Shown here one piece after another: positions 17,160 through 25,761 of a DNA stretch of 64,000 nt (its first letter is position 1; every line of letters begins with the position of its first letter). The notes under the pieces were generated by a model. That model did no database searches and was not told the DNA's origin. It saw only the letters and a list, made by a program, of their open reading frames with translations. A program made the position numbers and the translations under genes. The stretch comes from VFMC01 sp040398525 (GTDB taxonomy: Bacteria; Actinomycetota; Acidimicrobiia; Acidimicrobiales; Ilumatobacteraceae), in the NCBI GenBank assembly GCA_040398525.1, contig JBBATY010000004.1, positions 102,195 through 166,194 of the forward strand, written 5' to 3'.

Positions 17160-17885
17160 TCAGGAACCGTTCCCGGTGGCGGCGTCGACGGTGAACTCCT
17201 CCACCAGCGCAAGGATCGCAGCCTGCACCACGGTGCGCCCACCGACCCGACGAGAGGTGACGTCGGGGAACGAGCGACGCCGCAGCAGGTAGCCCGATTC
17301 GAGCGCTTCGATGGCCCACACCAGGTCGGCGACCGAGCGGCCCGGCACCATCTTGCGGCCACCGTGGCGCAGGATGCGCTTCACGATCTCGCCGGTCTCG
17401 GCCACGTAGCGCTCGTTGCTCGTCACGTTCATGGCCGCCAACCGTTCGGCGGGGGCGAGCGCGGTCATACCGATCATCAGGAACATCGTGGGAGCCTGGA
17501 AGCTCACCTCGAAGTCGACCCCGAAGCAGCGAACGACGAGCTCGCGCCAGTCGACCCCGTCGCGCAGGCCCTCCTCGAGCGCTGCCTTCACCCGGTCGAT
17601 CCCGGGCACGGCGGCATCGGTGAGCACCTTGTCGAGCAGGGCCATTTGGAAGTCCTCCTGGCTCGGCCAGATGTTGTAGACGGCACCGGTGGTCATCTCC
17701 GCCGCTTCGGGGTCGAGCTCGCGCAGGACACGGTTCACCTCCTCGAGCGCGTCGGTGATGCGCACCCCCGCCAACGGGTTGGTGGACGCGCCGTGGTCGC
17801 CGTTCGAGCGGGCCAGCACCACGCGCACTGCGGCATCGAGCAGCAATGCTCTCGTCTCTTCCCGTGTGCGCCGTTTGCGAGTCAT
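17160..17885 (-). CDS. TetR family transcriptional regulator
   Basis: The 241-residue protein has a TetR-like DNA-binding region: RKRRTREETRALLLDAAVRV for helix 1 and MTTGAVYNIWPSQEDFQMALL for the recognition-helix area. A longer than usual insert (about 35 residues, SNGDHGASTNPLAGVRITDA and on) separates them. The C-terminal ligand domain has no recognisable subfamily. Its ATG overlaps the S33 hydrolase stop (ATGA), so it is the last gene of the importer operon and is co-transcribed with it. This makes it the best candidate regulator for the repeated TGCGTAAG sites. Confidence 0.8.
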   Translation of the reverse strand: MTRKRRTREETRALLLDAAVRVVLARSNGDHGASTNPLAGVRITDALEEVNRVLRELDPEAAEMTTGAVYNIWPSQEDFQMALLDKVLTDAAVPGIDRVKAALEEGLRDGVDWRELVVRCFGVDFEVSFQAPTMFLMIGMTALAPAERLAAMNVTSNERYVAETGEIVKRILRHGGRKMVPGRSVADLVWAIEALESGYLLRRRSFPDVTSRRVGGRTVVQAAILALVEEFTVDAATGNGS

Positions 17886-18805
17886 GCCGACCTCGTCTCG
17901 ATACGAGCCAGGAAGTCTGCCACCAGCAGCATCGTGAGGGCCTCTTCCTCGGTGTGGCAACTGTGCGAGCTCTCCTCGAGCACATGCCACTCGGAGCCGG
18001 CGATGCCGTGGTGCAGCGTCGACATCACCGCAGGCGTGGCCTCGTCGTATCGGCCCGACAGCAGCAACGTGGGCACGCCTACCTCGTGCAGCCGTGGCCG
18101 GACGTCCCAGTCCTGCAACTCGCCGAGCGCCCCGTCGGTGGGGAACTCGGCGCCACCTGTCAGCAGGTCGTACACCCGACTGTCGTGCTCGAACATCGCC
18201 AGCGCCTCGGCTTCCCACGGCGGCGGATCGTCCATCCGCAGCACATGCGTGCGCTCCCACACCGCGTACGCCTGCTTGAACGCCGGGCTGCCCACGCGGC
18301 CGGCGGCCTCCTCGGCCTCGAGCACGGCCAGCACGTCGGCAGGCAGCTCGCTGCGCAGCCGAAGCGTCTCGGCGTTCCACTCCTCGATGCTCGCCAAGCC
18401 ACTCATCAGCACCAGCCCACGGACACCCTCGGCGCCGGCGAGCACGTGCTCGAGCGCCAGCATGCAGCCCCACGACTGGCCCACCAGCACCACCTCGGCT
18501 AGGCCCAACTCGCGGCGCAGCGCCGCCAGTTCGCGACGGAACACGTCGACGCTGAACGTGCCGGGCACGTAGTGCTCGTCGGTCACGGTCGATCGCCCGC
18601 CGCCGATCTGGTCGTAGCGCACCACCCGGCGGCCGGTGTGGGCGAACTGCTCGAACCGGCGGAGGTACTCGCAGTTGTACCCCGGCCCACCGTGCAGCAG
18701 TACGAGCGCAGGCCGCGTGCCGGCCTCGCCCACGTCGCGGCACCACGTGCTGCCCAGTTCAGGCAGCAGGTCCAGCCGCAACTCTCGTTCCACCAGGGCG
18801 CTCAT
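17882..18805 (-). CDS. Alpha/beta hydrolase, proline iminopeptidase (S33) type
   Basis: The 307-residue protein carries the S33 marks: oxyanion HGGPGYNCEYL, RYDQIGGGRS, the nucleophile Ser111 in VLVGQSWGCMLA, an acid in LLLSGRYDEATP and a final His in EESSHSCH. Prolyl aminopeptidases and related amidases or lactonases remove N-terminal residues from small peptides. It has no export signal. It is sandwiched with 4-nt overlaps between the oligopeptide importer ATPase and tetR, which supports action on the imported compound in the cytoplasm. Confidence 0.8.
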   Translation of the reverse strand: MSALVERELRLDLLPELGSTWCRDVGEAGTRPALVLLHGGPGYNCEYLRRFEQFAHTGRRVVRYDQIGGGRSTVTDEHYVPGTFSVDVFRRELAALRRELGLAEVVLVGQSWGCMLALEHVLAGAEGVRGLVLMSGLASIEEWNAETLRLRSELPADVLAVLEAEEAAGRVGSPAFKQAYAVWERTHVLRMDDPPPWEAEALAMFEHDSRVYDLLTGGAEFPTDGALGELQDWDVRPRLHEVGVPTLLLSGRYDEATPAVMSTLHHGIAGSEWHVLEESSHSCHTEEEALTMLLVADFLARIETRSA

Positions 18806-20738
18806 GTCAGCCAATCCCCTCCGACGCGCGGCATCGAGGCCACCAACCGTTGCGTGTACTCGTGCGCGGGATGGTCGAGCACGGCATCGGTGGCACCTTC
18901 CTCCACCACCGCACCGCGGTGCAGCACCAGCACCCGCTCGGTCACCTGGCGCACCACGCCGAGGTCGTGGGTGATGAAGAGCAGGCTCGTGCCCTGTTGC
19001 TGGTTCACTTCGCGCAGCAGTTCCAGCACCTGCGCCTGCACCGACACATCGAGCGCGGCGACCGGCTCGTCGCACAGCAGCACCTGCGGCTCCACGGCGA
19101 GCGCACGCGCGATGGCCACCCGCTGGCGCTGCCCACCGCTCAACGCCACGGGCCGGCGACCGGCAAGGTCGGTGGCCAGGCCCACCCGCTGCAGCAATGC
19201 CGCCACCTCTGCGTCGCGATCCACCACCGGCCGGCCGCGGTGCGCCAGCGCCTCGGCCAGGGTGGCACCGACGGTGTGCATCGGGTTCAGCGTGCTGTAC
19301 GGGTCCTGGAACACGCACTGCACCACCCGTGCCACCGCCCGCCGTTGCGCCGTGCTGCGACGGCCGCCCACCACGCCCACCCCGGCGAACTCGATCTCGC
19401 CCTCGGTGGCCTCGGTGAGGCCCAGCAGACAGCGGGCGATGGTGGTCTTGCCCGACCCGCTCTCGCCCACCACTCCCAGTGCCTCGCCACGGCGCAGCTG
19501 GAACGACACCCCGTCGAGGGCCGTGTGCGTGCTGCCACCCGAGCGGTACACCTTGCGCAGGTCGCGCACGTGCAGCACCGCCTCGCCCGGCGCTGCGGGA
19601 GCGCGCACACCGGCGGCGTCGCGCACCTGCACCGCAGCAGCCGACTCGCCGGTGCGCAGGCACGCGCTGAACCGACCGGGCGACACCTCCACCAGCGGTG
19701 GCGCCGCCGCCACACAGGCGTCGATGCGGTGCGCACAGCGGTCGGCGAACGCGCACCGGTCGAGCACGGTGTGGGTGGCGGGCACCGAGCCCTCGATGCC
19801 CACCAGACGTTGCTGGTAGTGCTCGGTCGACGGCACCGAGGTGAGCAGGCCCACGGTGTACGGGTGCAGCGGCTGGTCGCGCAGCGCCGCGGCGGGGGCG
19901 TGCTCGACGATCGACCCGGCGTACATCACCATCACCCGGTCGCACACCGAGAAGGCCACGCGCAGGTCGTGGGTGATCAGCACCAGGCCCATACCCCGGT
20001 CGGCCTGGATGCGGCGCAACAGGGCGAGCACATCGTGCTGGGTGGTGGCGTCGAGCGCAGTGGTGGGTTCGTCGGCCACCAGCACACCGGGGTCGTTGGC
20101 CAACGCTGCCGCCAGCGCCACGCGCTGCGACATGCCGCCCGACAGCTCGAACGGGTAGCGACCGGCCACCGACGGGTCGGTGATGCCCACCTCGGCGAGG
20201 CGACGCGTCACCTCATCCGGCACGTCGGCCCGCGGTCGGCCCGCAGCCGACAACGTCTCGGCGATGTGGTCGCCCGCCGTCATCGTCGGGTTCAGCATCG
20301 TGAACGGGTCCTGCAGCAGCAGTGCCACCTGACGGCCGCGGTGGCCGGCCGAGCGCGCCGTCGGGTCGACCTCGGCGCCGTCGACATGCAGCGTGCCCGT
20401 CGCCCGCAGCCCGCTGGGCAGCAGCGACANNNNNNNNNNNNNNNNNNNNNNNNNNNNNNNNNNNNNNNNNNNNNNNNNNNNNNNNNNNNNNNNNNNNNNN
20501 NNNNNNNNNNNNNNNNNNNNNNNNNNNNNGCGCCGTCGACATGCAGCGTGCCCGTCGCCCGCAGCCCGCTGGGCAGCAGCGACACCAGGGCTCGCGCCGT
20601 GAGCGACTTGCCCGACCCGCTCTCGCCCACCAGCGCCAGTGACTCGCCACGGGCGAGGTGCAACGACACCCGGTGCACCAACTCGCGGTGGTCGATGGCG
20701 ATACCGAGATCGTCGACGCTGAGCAGCGGCTCGTTCAT
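18802..20738 (-). CDS. Oligopeptide ABC transporter, fused double ATPase (DppD-DppF type), interrupted by assembly gap
   Basis: One polypeptide holds two ABC domains. Domain 1 has Walker A GESGSGKS at residues 38-45, signature LSGGMSQR, Walker B VLVADEPTTALD and the oligopeptide-type RCAFADRCAHRIDAC tail. Domain 2 has GESGSGKTT, LSGGQRQR and LLCDEPVAALD. A 100-N gap (20430-20529) cuts domain 1, but 55 bp are identical on both sides. Merging them leaves 1782 bp, exactly 594 codons, and restores one frame (LHVDGAEVDPTARSAGHRG). So the gene is probably intact, at 593 residues, like GsiA/YejF. ATG 20736-20738 overlaps the permease stop. It energises import together with the two permeases and the lipoprotein. 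Confidence 0.85.
20375..20429. repeat. 55-bp direct duplicate flanking the N gap (left copy)
   Basis: These 55 bases are identical to 20530-20584 on the other side of 100 Ns. Both copies encode the same segment of the ATPase. The length is typical of an assembler k-mer overlap, so this is a scaffolding artefact, not a biological repeat. Confidence 0.9.
20430..20529. other. Assembly gap (100 N)
   Basis: Exactly 100 undetermined bases, a placeholder length used in scaffolding. The flanking 55-bp identity and the in-frame reading after merging suggest that no sequence is missing. Confidence 0.95.
20530..20584. repeat. 55-bp direct duplicate flanking the N gap (right copy)
   Basis: Right-hand copy of the contig-end duplication described at 20375-20429. 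On the minus strand it encodes the region just after Walker A of the first ATPase domain. Confidence 0.9.
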
Positions 20739-21595
20739 CGCGCCGCCGTCCGCTGCGAGAGCACCTCGTACACGCGGTCGCCGATGACCGTGACCGCGAT
20801 GGCGAGCAGGCTGATGCACACCGCGGGCCCGATGACCGCCCACGGGTTGAGGTCGAGGATGCCGCGGTTCTCGGCCACCATCAGGCCCCAGTCGGGCGAG
20901 CCGGCCTCGACACCGAGGCCCAGGAACGCCAGGCCCGACAGGGCGATCAGGCCCACCACGAACTGCAGCAGCACGTTGGCCACCACCGTGGGCGTCACAT
21001 TGGGCAGCACGTGTCGCACGGCGATGCGCAACGGGCCCACCCCCACCGTGCGCGCCGCCGCCACGTACGGCAGTTCGCGCTGGGCCATCACCGCGGCACG
21101 CACGATGCGCACGTCGCCCGGCGCCGACAGCACGATCAACACCCCCACCGCCAGCCAGTAGCCACCACCGAACAGACCCACCACCACGATGGCCACCAGC
21201 AGCGGTGGCACCGCGTACATCAGATCGATCGTGCGCATCACCACCGAATCGACCGCCCCGCCGGCGTACCCGGTCCACAGCCCGAGCGCGGTGCCGATGA
21301 TGCCCGCGCCGATCGCCACCACCAGCGGCCCGATCAGGCCCGTGCGCGCCCCGGCGAGCAGGCGCGAGAAGATGTCACGCCCCAACTGGTCGGTGCCCAG
21401 CCAGTGCCGGCCGCTCGGTCCCTGCCCGCTGTCGACCAGGCTCTGTGCCGAGGGCTCGTACGGGGCGATCCACCGCACCGTCAACGCAGCCAACACCGTC
21501 AGCACCACCACACCGACGGCGGCCCAGAACAACCACCCCCACCGCACCCGGCGTGCCGATTCGGCACCCGCTGCAGGCTGCACGGCCGCAGTCAC
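20735..21595 (-). CDS. Oligopeptide ABC transporter permease (DppC type)
   Basis: The 286-residue membrane protein has an N-terminal helix (WLFWAAVGVVVLTVLAALTV), a short periplasmic part with the DppC-type HWLGTDQLGRDIFSRLLAGAR signature and then five further hydrophobic segments. The EAA-like loop (AARTVGVGPLRIAVRHVLPN) contacts the ATPase. GTG 21593-21595 overlaps the DppB-type stop; its own stop overlaps the ATPase ATG. It forms the inner-membrane channel with the neighbouring DppB-type permease. The specific peptide or other solute is unknown. Confidence 0.88.
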   Translation of the reverse strand: MTAAVQPAAGAESARRVRWGWLFWAAVGVVVLTVLAALTVRWIAPYEPSAQSLVDSGQGPSGRHWLGTDQLGRDIFSRLLAGARTGLIGPLVVAIGAGIIGTALGLWTGYAGGAVDSVVMRTIDLMYAVPPLLVAIVVVGLFGGGYWLAVGVLIVLSAPGDVRIVRAAVMAQRELPYVAAARTVGVGPLRIAVRHVLPNVTPTVVANVLLQFVVGLIALSGLAFLGLGVEAGSPDWGLMVAENRGILDLNPWAVIGPAVCISLLAIAVTVIGDRVYEVLSQRTAAR

Positions 21596-22548
21596 GACAC
21601 CACCGCCGCCCGCCGCAAACGTGGGTCGAGCGCGAAGTAGAGCAGGTCGACCACGAGGTTGGTCAGCAGCACGAGCAGCGCGGTGAACATGGCCAGCCCC
21701 TGCACCACCGGCAGGTCGAGTTGGGCAACCGACCGCACGAGCAGGGTGCCCAGGCCCTGCAGCGCGAACACGTTCTCCACCAGCACGGCACCGGTGAGGC
21801 CGTAGGCCAGCAGCAACCCCGCCGAGGTGAGCACCGGCAGCGACGCGTTGCGCAGCACGTACCGCTGGCGGATGCGGCCCGGGTTGATGGCCCGAGCGCG
21901 GGCGAAGGTGACGAAGTCGCGTTCGGCCACGTCCATCGTGGCGGCCCGCGTCTGGCGCAGCAGCACCGCTGTCTGTCCCGCGGCCAGGGTGACGGCAGGC
22001 AACGTCATGTGCCACAGGGTGTCGAAGAACCCGTCGCCGGCACCGAACGACGGGAACCAGTCGAGCGTGACGGCGAAGAGGTAGATGAGCAGGAAGCCCA
22101 CTGCGAACGTGGGGGCGCTGAGGGTGACGAGGCTGACCGCGGTAGCGGCCCGGTCGGTGCGCGAACCCGGGCGGGTGCCCGCCGCCAGGCCGAGCGGCAC
22201 GGCGACGAGCACGGTGAGTACCAGGGCGTACACCGCCAGCCAGGCGGTGACCCCCACCCGGTCGGCGATCAGCGTGGTGACCGGGTCGCCGGAGTAGATC
22301 GACTCGCCGAAGTCGCCGCGCACGGCGTTGCCGACCCATCGTGCGTACTGGGTGAGGAACGGATCGTTCAGGCCGAACCGTTCGCGCACCGCTGCCAGGG
22401 CCTCGGGCGTCGACGCCTTCGGCCCCAGCAGCGTGAGCGCAGGGTCACCCGGCATCAGGGCGAGCAGCCCGAACACCAGCAACGACAGCACCACGAGGAT
22501 GATGAGAATCGCCGCGATGCGGCGCAACGCGTACGCAGCGAGCGTCAC
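21592..22548 (-). CDS. Oligopeptide ABC transporter permease (DppB type)
   Basis: The 318-residue permease has an N-terminal RRIAAILIILVVLSLLVFGL helix, MPGDPALTLLG, the DppB landmark ERFGLNDPFLTQYARWVGNA and a C-terminal LPVVQGLAMFTALLVLLTNL helix pair. The EAA-type loop is FARARAINPGRIRQRYVLRN. I chose GTG 22546-22548, which overlaps the lipoprotein stop (GTGA), rather than the ATG 22 codons upstream that lies inside the lipoprotein gene. It is the second gene of a six-gene importer operon: lipoprotein, DppB, DppC, double ATPase, S33 hydrolase, TetR. Confidence 0.88.
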   Translation of the reverse strand: MTLAAYALRRIAAILIILVVLSLLVFGLLALMPGDPALTLLGPKASTPEALAAVRERFGLNDPFLTQYARWVGNAVRGDFGESIYSGDPVTTLIADRVGVTAWLAVYALVLTVLVAVPLGLAAGTRPGSRTDRAATAVSLVTLSAPTFAVGFLLIYLFAVTLDWFPSFGAGDGFFDTLWHMTLPAVTLAAGQTAVLLRQTRAATMDVAERDFVTFARARAINPGRIRQRYVLRNASLPVLTSAGLLLAYGLTGAVLVENVFALQGLGTLLVRSVAQLDLPVVQGLAMFTALLVLLTNLVVDLLYFALDPRLRRAAVVS

Positions 22549-24146
22549 CCGGCTCCACCGAGTTGCAGCGGCCACGCCTGCGAGATGGCGTTGTACGAGT
22601 AGCCGCCCTCCCACACGAACTTGTTCGAGATGGCCGTTGCCGCCTGCTCGTCGAACAGCGGCACGTAGGGCAGGTCGGCCGTGGCCTTGCTGAGCAGATC
22701 CTGCAGCGGTTGCCGGATGGCGTCGACGGTGGCGGCCTGAGCGACCTCACCGGCGAGGCCGTCGATGGCCTCGTCGCCGTAGCCGGCGATGGGGAACATG
22801 GCCGCGGTGCCGAACACGACGGGCGGGAGTTCACCGGCCCACGGTGTGGCCCCGCCGAGCGCCACCAGCTGCAGCGGACTGCCCGCCGGATCGAACAACC
22901 CGGCACCCCAGTCGGCCGCCGACACCTGCTTCACGTTGATGGTGATGCCCACCTGCTTGGCGTTCTCGGCCAGGTGCTGGGCCAGCGGCGACATCCACGG
23001 CTGGCTGGTGTCGACCGCGAGGTCGACGGTGAAGCCGTCGGGCGTGGCCGACTTGGCAAGTGCCTCCTTGGCCTTGTCGATCGAGAACTCGGGCAGCGCA
23101 CCGATGGCCTCGTACATCTTCTTCGCGCCGTCGTCGCCGAACGTGGCCGTCATCTGGATGGCGGGCACGATGCTCTGCGCCACGGTGGCTCGGCTGTTGA
23201 AGAGCGGGCCGAGCAGGCCGGCGCGGTCGATGAGGTGGCCGATGGCGATACGAGCGTTCACATCGTCGAACGGAGCGCGGGTGACGTTCATCGACAGGAA
23301 GTCGTTGTAGGCACCCGGCACATACGTCATCGTCGCGTTCTCGAGCTGGTCCCACTGGCGCGTGGCGATGAGGGGTACGTCGAAGAACCCGTCGATCTCA
23401 CCGCTGCTCAGGGCCAGACGGGCCGTGTCGGGGTCGCCGATGACCTTGAACTCGAGTTGCTTCACCTTCGACTTGCCCGCCCAGTAGTTGTCGTTGCGGG
23501 TGAGGACCGCACCGTCGGCCGACGAGTACGACGTGATGCTGAAGGGGCCGGTACCCATGCCCGGCTTGTCGGACCCGCCGATCGCGTCGCCGGCAGCCTC
23601 GTCGTACTTCTGCTGGCGCACCTGGGCCCAGATCGACAACTTCGCCGGCAGCGCAGGATCGGGGGCCGCCAGTGTGATCGTCACCGTCGACGCGTCGGTG
23701 GCCTCGACCGACGCCACCGAGGCGAAGAGCGGCGCCTGCATCGACGTGCTGTCGGCGCCCGTGTGGCGGGCGATGGAGTAGACGACGTCATCGATCGCCA
23801 TCGGTGTGCCGTCCCAGAACTTCACGTCGTCGCGGATGGTGAGCACCACCTTCAACGGGTCGCTGATGTCGAACTTGCTGGCGATCCACGGCTGCACGAC
23901 GCCCTTGTTGTCGATCGACAGCACCCGGTCGAACACGGCGGACTGGGCACGCAGGCTGGGGATGTCGGCCATGATGGCCGGGTCCATCGACTGGATGGGC
24001 GACTGGATGGCCCACACCATCTTGTCGACCTCGACGCCGGCGCCGCCGGCGCCGCCATCATCGCCATCGTCGCCGCCACATGCTGCGACACCAAGGGCAG
24101 CCACCAGTGTGAGGGCGATCGCCGATCGCCGCGAGAACGTCCGCAT
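22545..24146 (-). CDS. ABC transporter substrate-binding lipoprotein (SBP family 5)
   Basis: The 533-residue protein has a lipoprotein signal (RRSAIALTLVAALGVAACGG, cleavage before Cys) and a Gly/Asp-rich linker. A family 5 (DppA/OppA-like) binding fold follows, with the landmark KFDISDPLKVVLTIRDDVKF and DGTPMAIDDVVYSI. It captures the solute outside the membrane for the DppBC channel. ATG 24144-24146 is preceded by AAGGGGAGGCAG, a strong ribosome site. It is the first gene of the importer operon and is divergent from the GMC-BVMO operon. The shared 82-bp region contains an operator-like dyad. Confidence 0.9.
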   Translation of the reverse strand: MRTFSRRSAIALTLVAALGVAACGGDDGDDGGAGGAGVEVDKMVWAIQSPIQSMDPAIMADIPSLRAQSAVFDRVLSIDNKGVVQPWIASKFDISDPLKVVLTIRDDVKFWDGTPMAIDDVVYSIARHTGADSTSMQAPLFASVASVEATDASTVTITLAAPDPALPAKLSIWAQVRQQKYDEAAGDAIGGSDKPGMGTGPFSITSYSSADGAVLTRNDNYWAGKSKVKQLEFKVIGDPDTARLALSSGEIDGFFDVPLIATRQWDQLENATMTYVPGAYNDFLSMNVTRAPFDDVNARIAIGHLIDRAGLLGPLFNSRATVAQSIVPAIQMTATFGDDGAKKMYEAIGALPEFSIDKAKEALAKSATPDGFTVDLAVDTSQPWMSPLAQHLAENAKQVGITINVKQVSAADWGAGLFDPAGSPLQLVALGGATPWAGELPPVVFGTAAMFPIAGYGDEAIDGLAGEVAQAATVDAIRQPLQDLLSKATADLPYVPLFDEQAATAISNKFVWEGGYSYNAISQAWPLQLGGAG

Positions 24147-24183
24147 TGCTGCCTCCCCTTGCCGTGCACCCCCACGGAGCACT

Positions 24184-24201
24184 TGCGTAAGTAAACTACG
24201 C
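24184..24201. promoter_or_regulatory. Operator-like dyad (site B) in the divergent SBP/GMC promoter
   Basis: GCGTA at 24185-24189 and TACGC at 24197-24201 form an inverted repeat with a 7-bp spacer, and the left arm lies in the word TGCGTAAG (24184-24191). The site sits in the 82 bp between the divergent starts at 24146 and 24229. It could therefore control both the importer operon and the oxidoreductase operon. TAGTTT and TAGGGT -10-like hexamers overlap or abut it. Confidence 0.5.
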
Positions 24202-24228
24202 TAGGGTCGCTGTGCGCAAGGGGGCAGG

Positions 24229-25761
24229 GTGGCTCAACGTGACGGCCTGAGCGCCGAAGTGGTCGTGGTCGGCGGTGGCACGGCGGGTTGTGCACTCGCC
24301 GCCCGGCTCGCCGCGGCCGGTCGCGACGTGCTGGTCCTCGAGGCCGGACCCGACCCCGGCCCCCTCGACGCCGGCCGCTGGCCAGCCGACCTGCTCGATG
24401 CCACCACGCTCGCCACGTCGCACGACTGGGGCTACAGCGGGCCCGCCGCCGACGGCCGACCGCTCGCCTTCGAGCGGGCCAGGGTCGTCGGTGGGTGTTC
24501 GGCGCACAACGGTTCCACGATGTCGGTGGGCTGGCACGGCGACCACGCCGAACTCCCCACTGGTTGGTCGGCCGACGACCTTGCGCCGGCCCGAGCGCGG
24601 GCGCTCTCCCAGACACGGGTGAACGTGCCACCCGACCGCCTCGTGCAGCCCTTCCAACGTGCGTTCCTCGACGCGTGCTGCGCCATCGGCACGCCGCGCT
24701 CCGACGACCTGCTCGACCCGGCCGGTGGCGCGGGCGTGAGCGTGAGCCCCGTCAACATCGTCGACGGACTGCGCCTCAACACCGCCATCGCCTACCTGGA
24801 CGAGGTGCGGCACCTGCCCAACCTGCGCATCGTCGGCGACTGCCTGGTCGAGCGGGTGGAGGTTCGTGACGGGACCGTGGCTGCCGTGCACAGCCTCCAG
24901 CACGGCGAGCTGCTCACCGTGCACACAGGCTGTGTCGTGCTGGCTGCCGGCGCCTACGGCACTCCTGCCCTGCTCCTGCGCTCGGGCATCGGCCCCTCCG
25001 CGCACCTGCGCGCGCTCGACATCGATGTCGTGGTCGACCTACCCGGGGTCGGAAGCACGCTGCAGGACCACCCCGTGGTGCGCCTCGAGTGGGCGGCCAC
25101 GCCGATGCTCGTCGAGCACCTCGCCGCGTTCGCCGACGAGCACGGCTTCCTGCCCGAAGAGCAGTGCGTGGCCAAGGTGGCGAGCGGCCCGACGCCCGAC
25201 GGCGCCCCGTACGACTGCCACGTCTTCCCGTGGGTCGAGCCGGACCCGACGCACACCTGGCGTTGCGTCGTGCCGATCGGGCTGCTGCGGCCGGACTCGT
25301 TCGGCACCGTGCGCCTGGTCGACCGCCACCCTGCGACCGCGCCGCGGATCGACCACGGCTACCTGTCGCACCCCGACGACGCACGACGCCTCGTGGCCCT
25401 GCTGCCCTGGGTGGGCGAACTGGCGCGCACCAAGGAGCTCGCGCCCTACCTCGGCCCCGCCCTGCGAGCACCGGGGCTCGCTGGCGCGGACCCGGACAGC
25501 TCGCAGCTCGTCGACTGGGCGCGCCAGCACCACGAGCACTACTGGCACCCCACCGGTGGCGCCTGCCTCGGCGACGACCACGATCCGCTGGCCGTGTGTG
25601 ACTCCCACGCGGCCGTGCGCGGGGTGATCGGGCTGCATGTCGCCGACGCGTCACTGTTCCCGCGCGCGCCGCGAGCAACGCCGGCATTTCCTGTCACCAC
25701 CATCGGCGAGCACGTCGCCGATCTGCTCCTCGGAGCAACACCTGCGGGGGGACGCAGATGA
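24229..25761 (+). CDS. GMC family oxidoreductase (choline/alcohol dehydrogenase type)
   Basis: The 510-residue flavoprotein has an N-terminal FAD fold (VVVVGGGTAGCALAARLAAAG, LVLEAGPD), the GMC signature region RVVGGCSAHNGSTMSVG, PGVGSTLQDHPVV and a C-terminal HYWHPTGGACLG with the expected catalytic histidine. VADASLFPRAP and FPVTTIGEHVADLLL follow. GMC enzymes oxidise primary or secondary alcohols to aldehydes or ketones. The start is GTG 24229, next to the dyad. It is the first of five plus-strand genes and overlaps the aldehyde dehydrogenase by 4 nt, a natural alcohol to aldehyde to acid pair. Confidence 0.88.
   Translation: MAQRDGLSAEVVVVGGGTAGCALAARLAAAGRDVLVLEAGPDPGPLDAGRWPADLLDATTLATSHDWGYSGPAADGRPLAFERARVVGGCSAHNGSTMSVGWHGDHAELPTGWSADDLAPARARALSQTRVNVPPDRLVQPFQRAFLDACCAIGTPRSDDLLDPAGGAGVSVSPVNIVDGLRLNTAIAYLDEVRHLPNLRIVGDCLVERVEVRDGTVAAVHSLQHGELLTVHTGCVVLAAGAYGTPALLLRSGIGPSAHLRALDIDVVVDLPGVGSTLQDHPVVRLEWAATPMLVEHLAAFADEHGFLPEEQCVAKVASGPTPDGAPYDCHVFPWVEPDPTHTWRCVVPIGLLRPDSFGTVRLVDRHPATAPRIDHGYLSHPDDARRLVALLPWVGELARTKELAPYLGPALRAPGLAGADPDSSQLVDWARQHHEHYWHPTGGACLGDDHDPLAVCDSHAAVRGVIGLHVADASLFPRAPRATPAFPVTTIGEHVADLLLGATPAGGRR

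Noticed and set aside
20375..20584. A real 55-bp tandem repeat within the ATPase gene
   Set aside because: The copies flank a 100-N placeholder, and merging them restores the exact frame and ABC domain.
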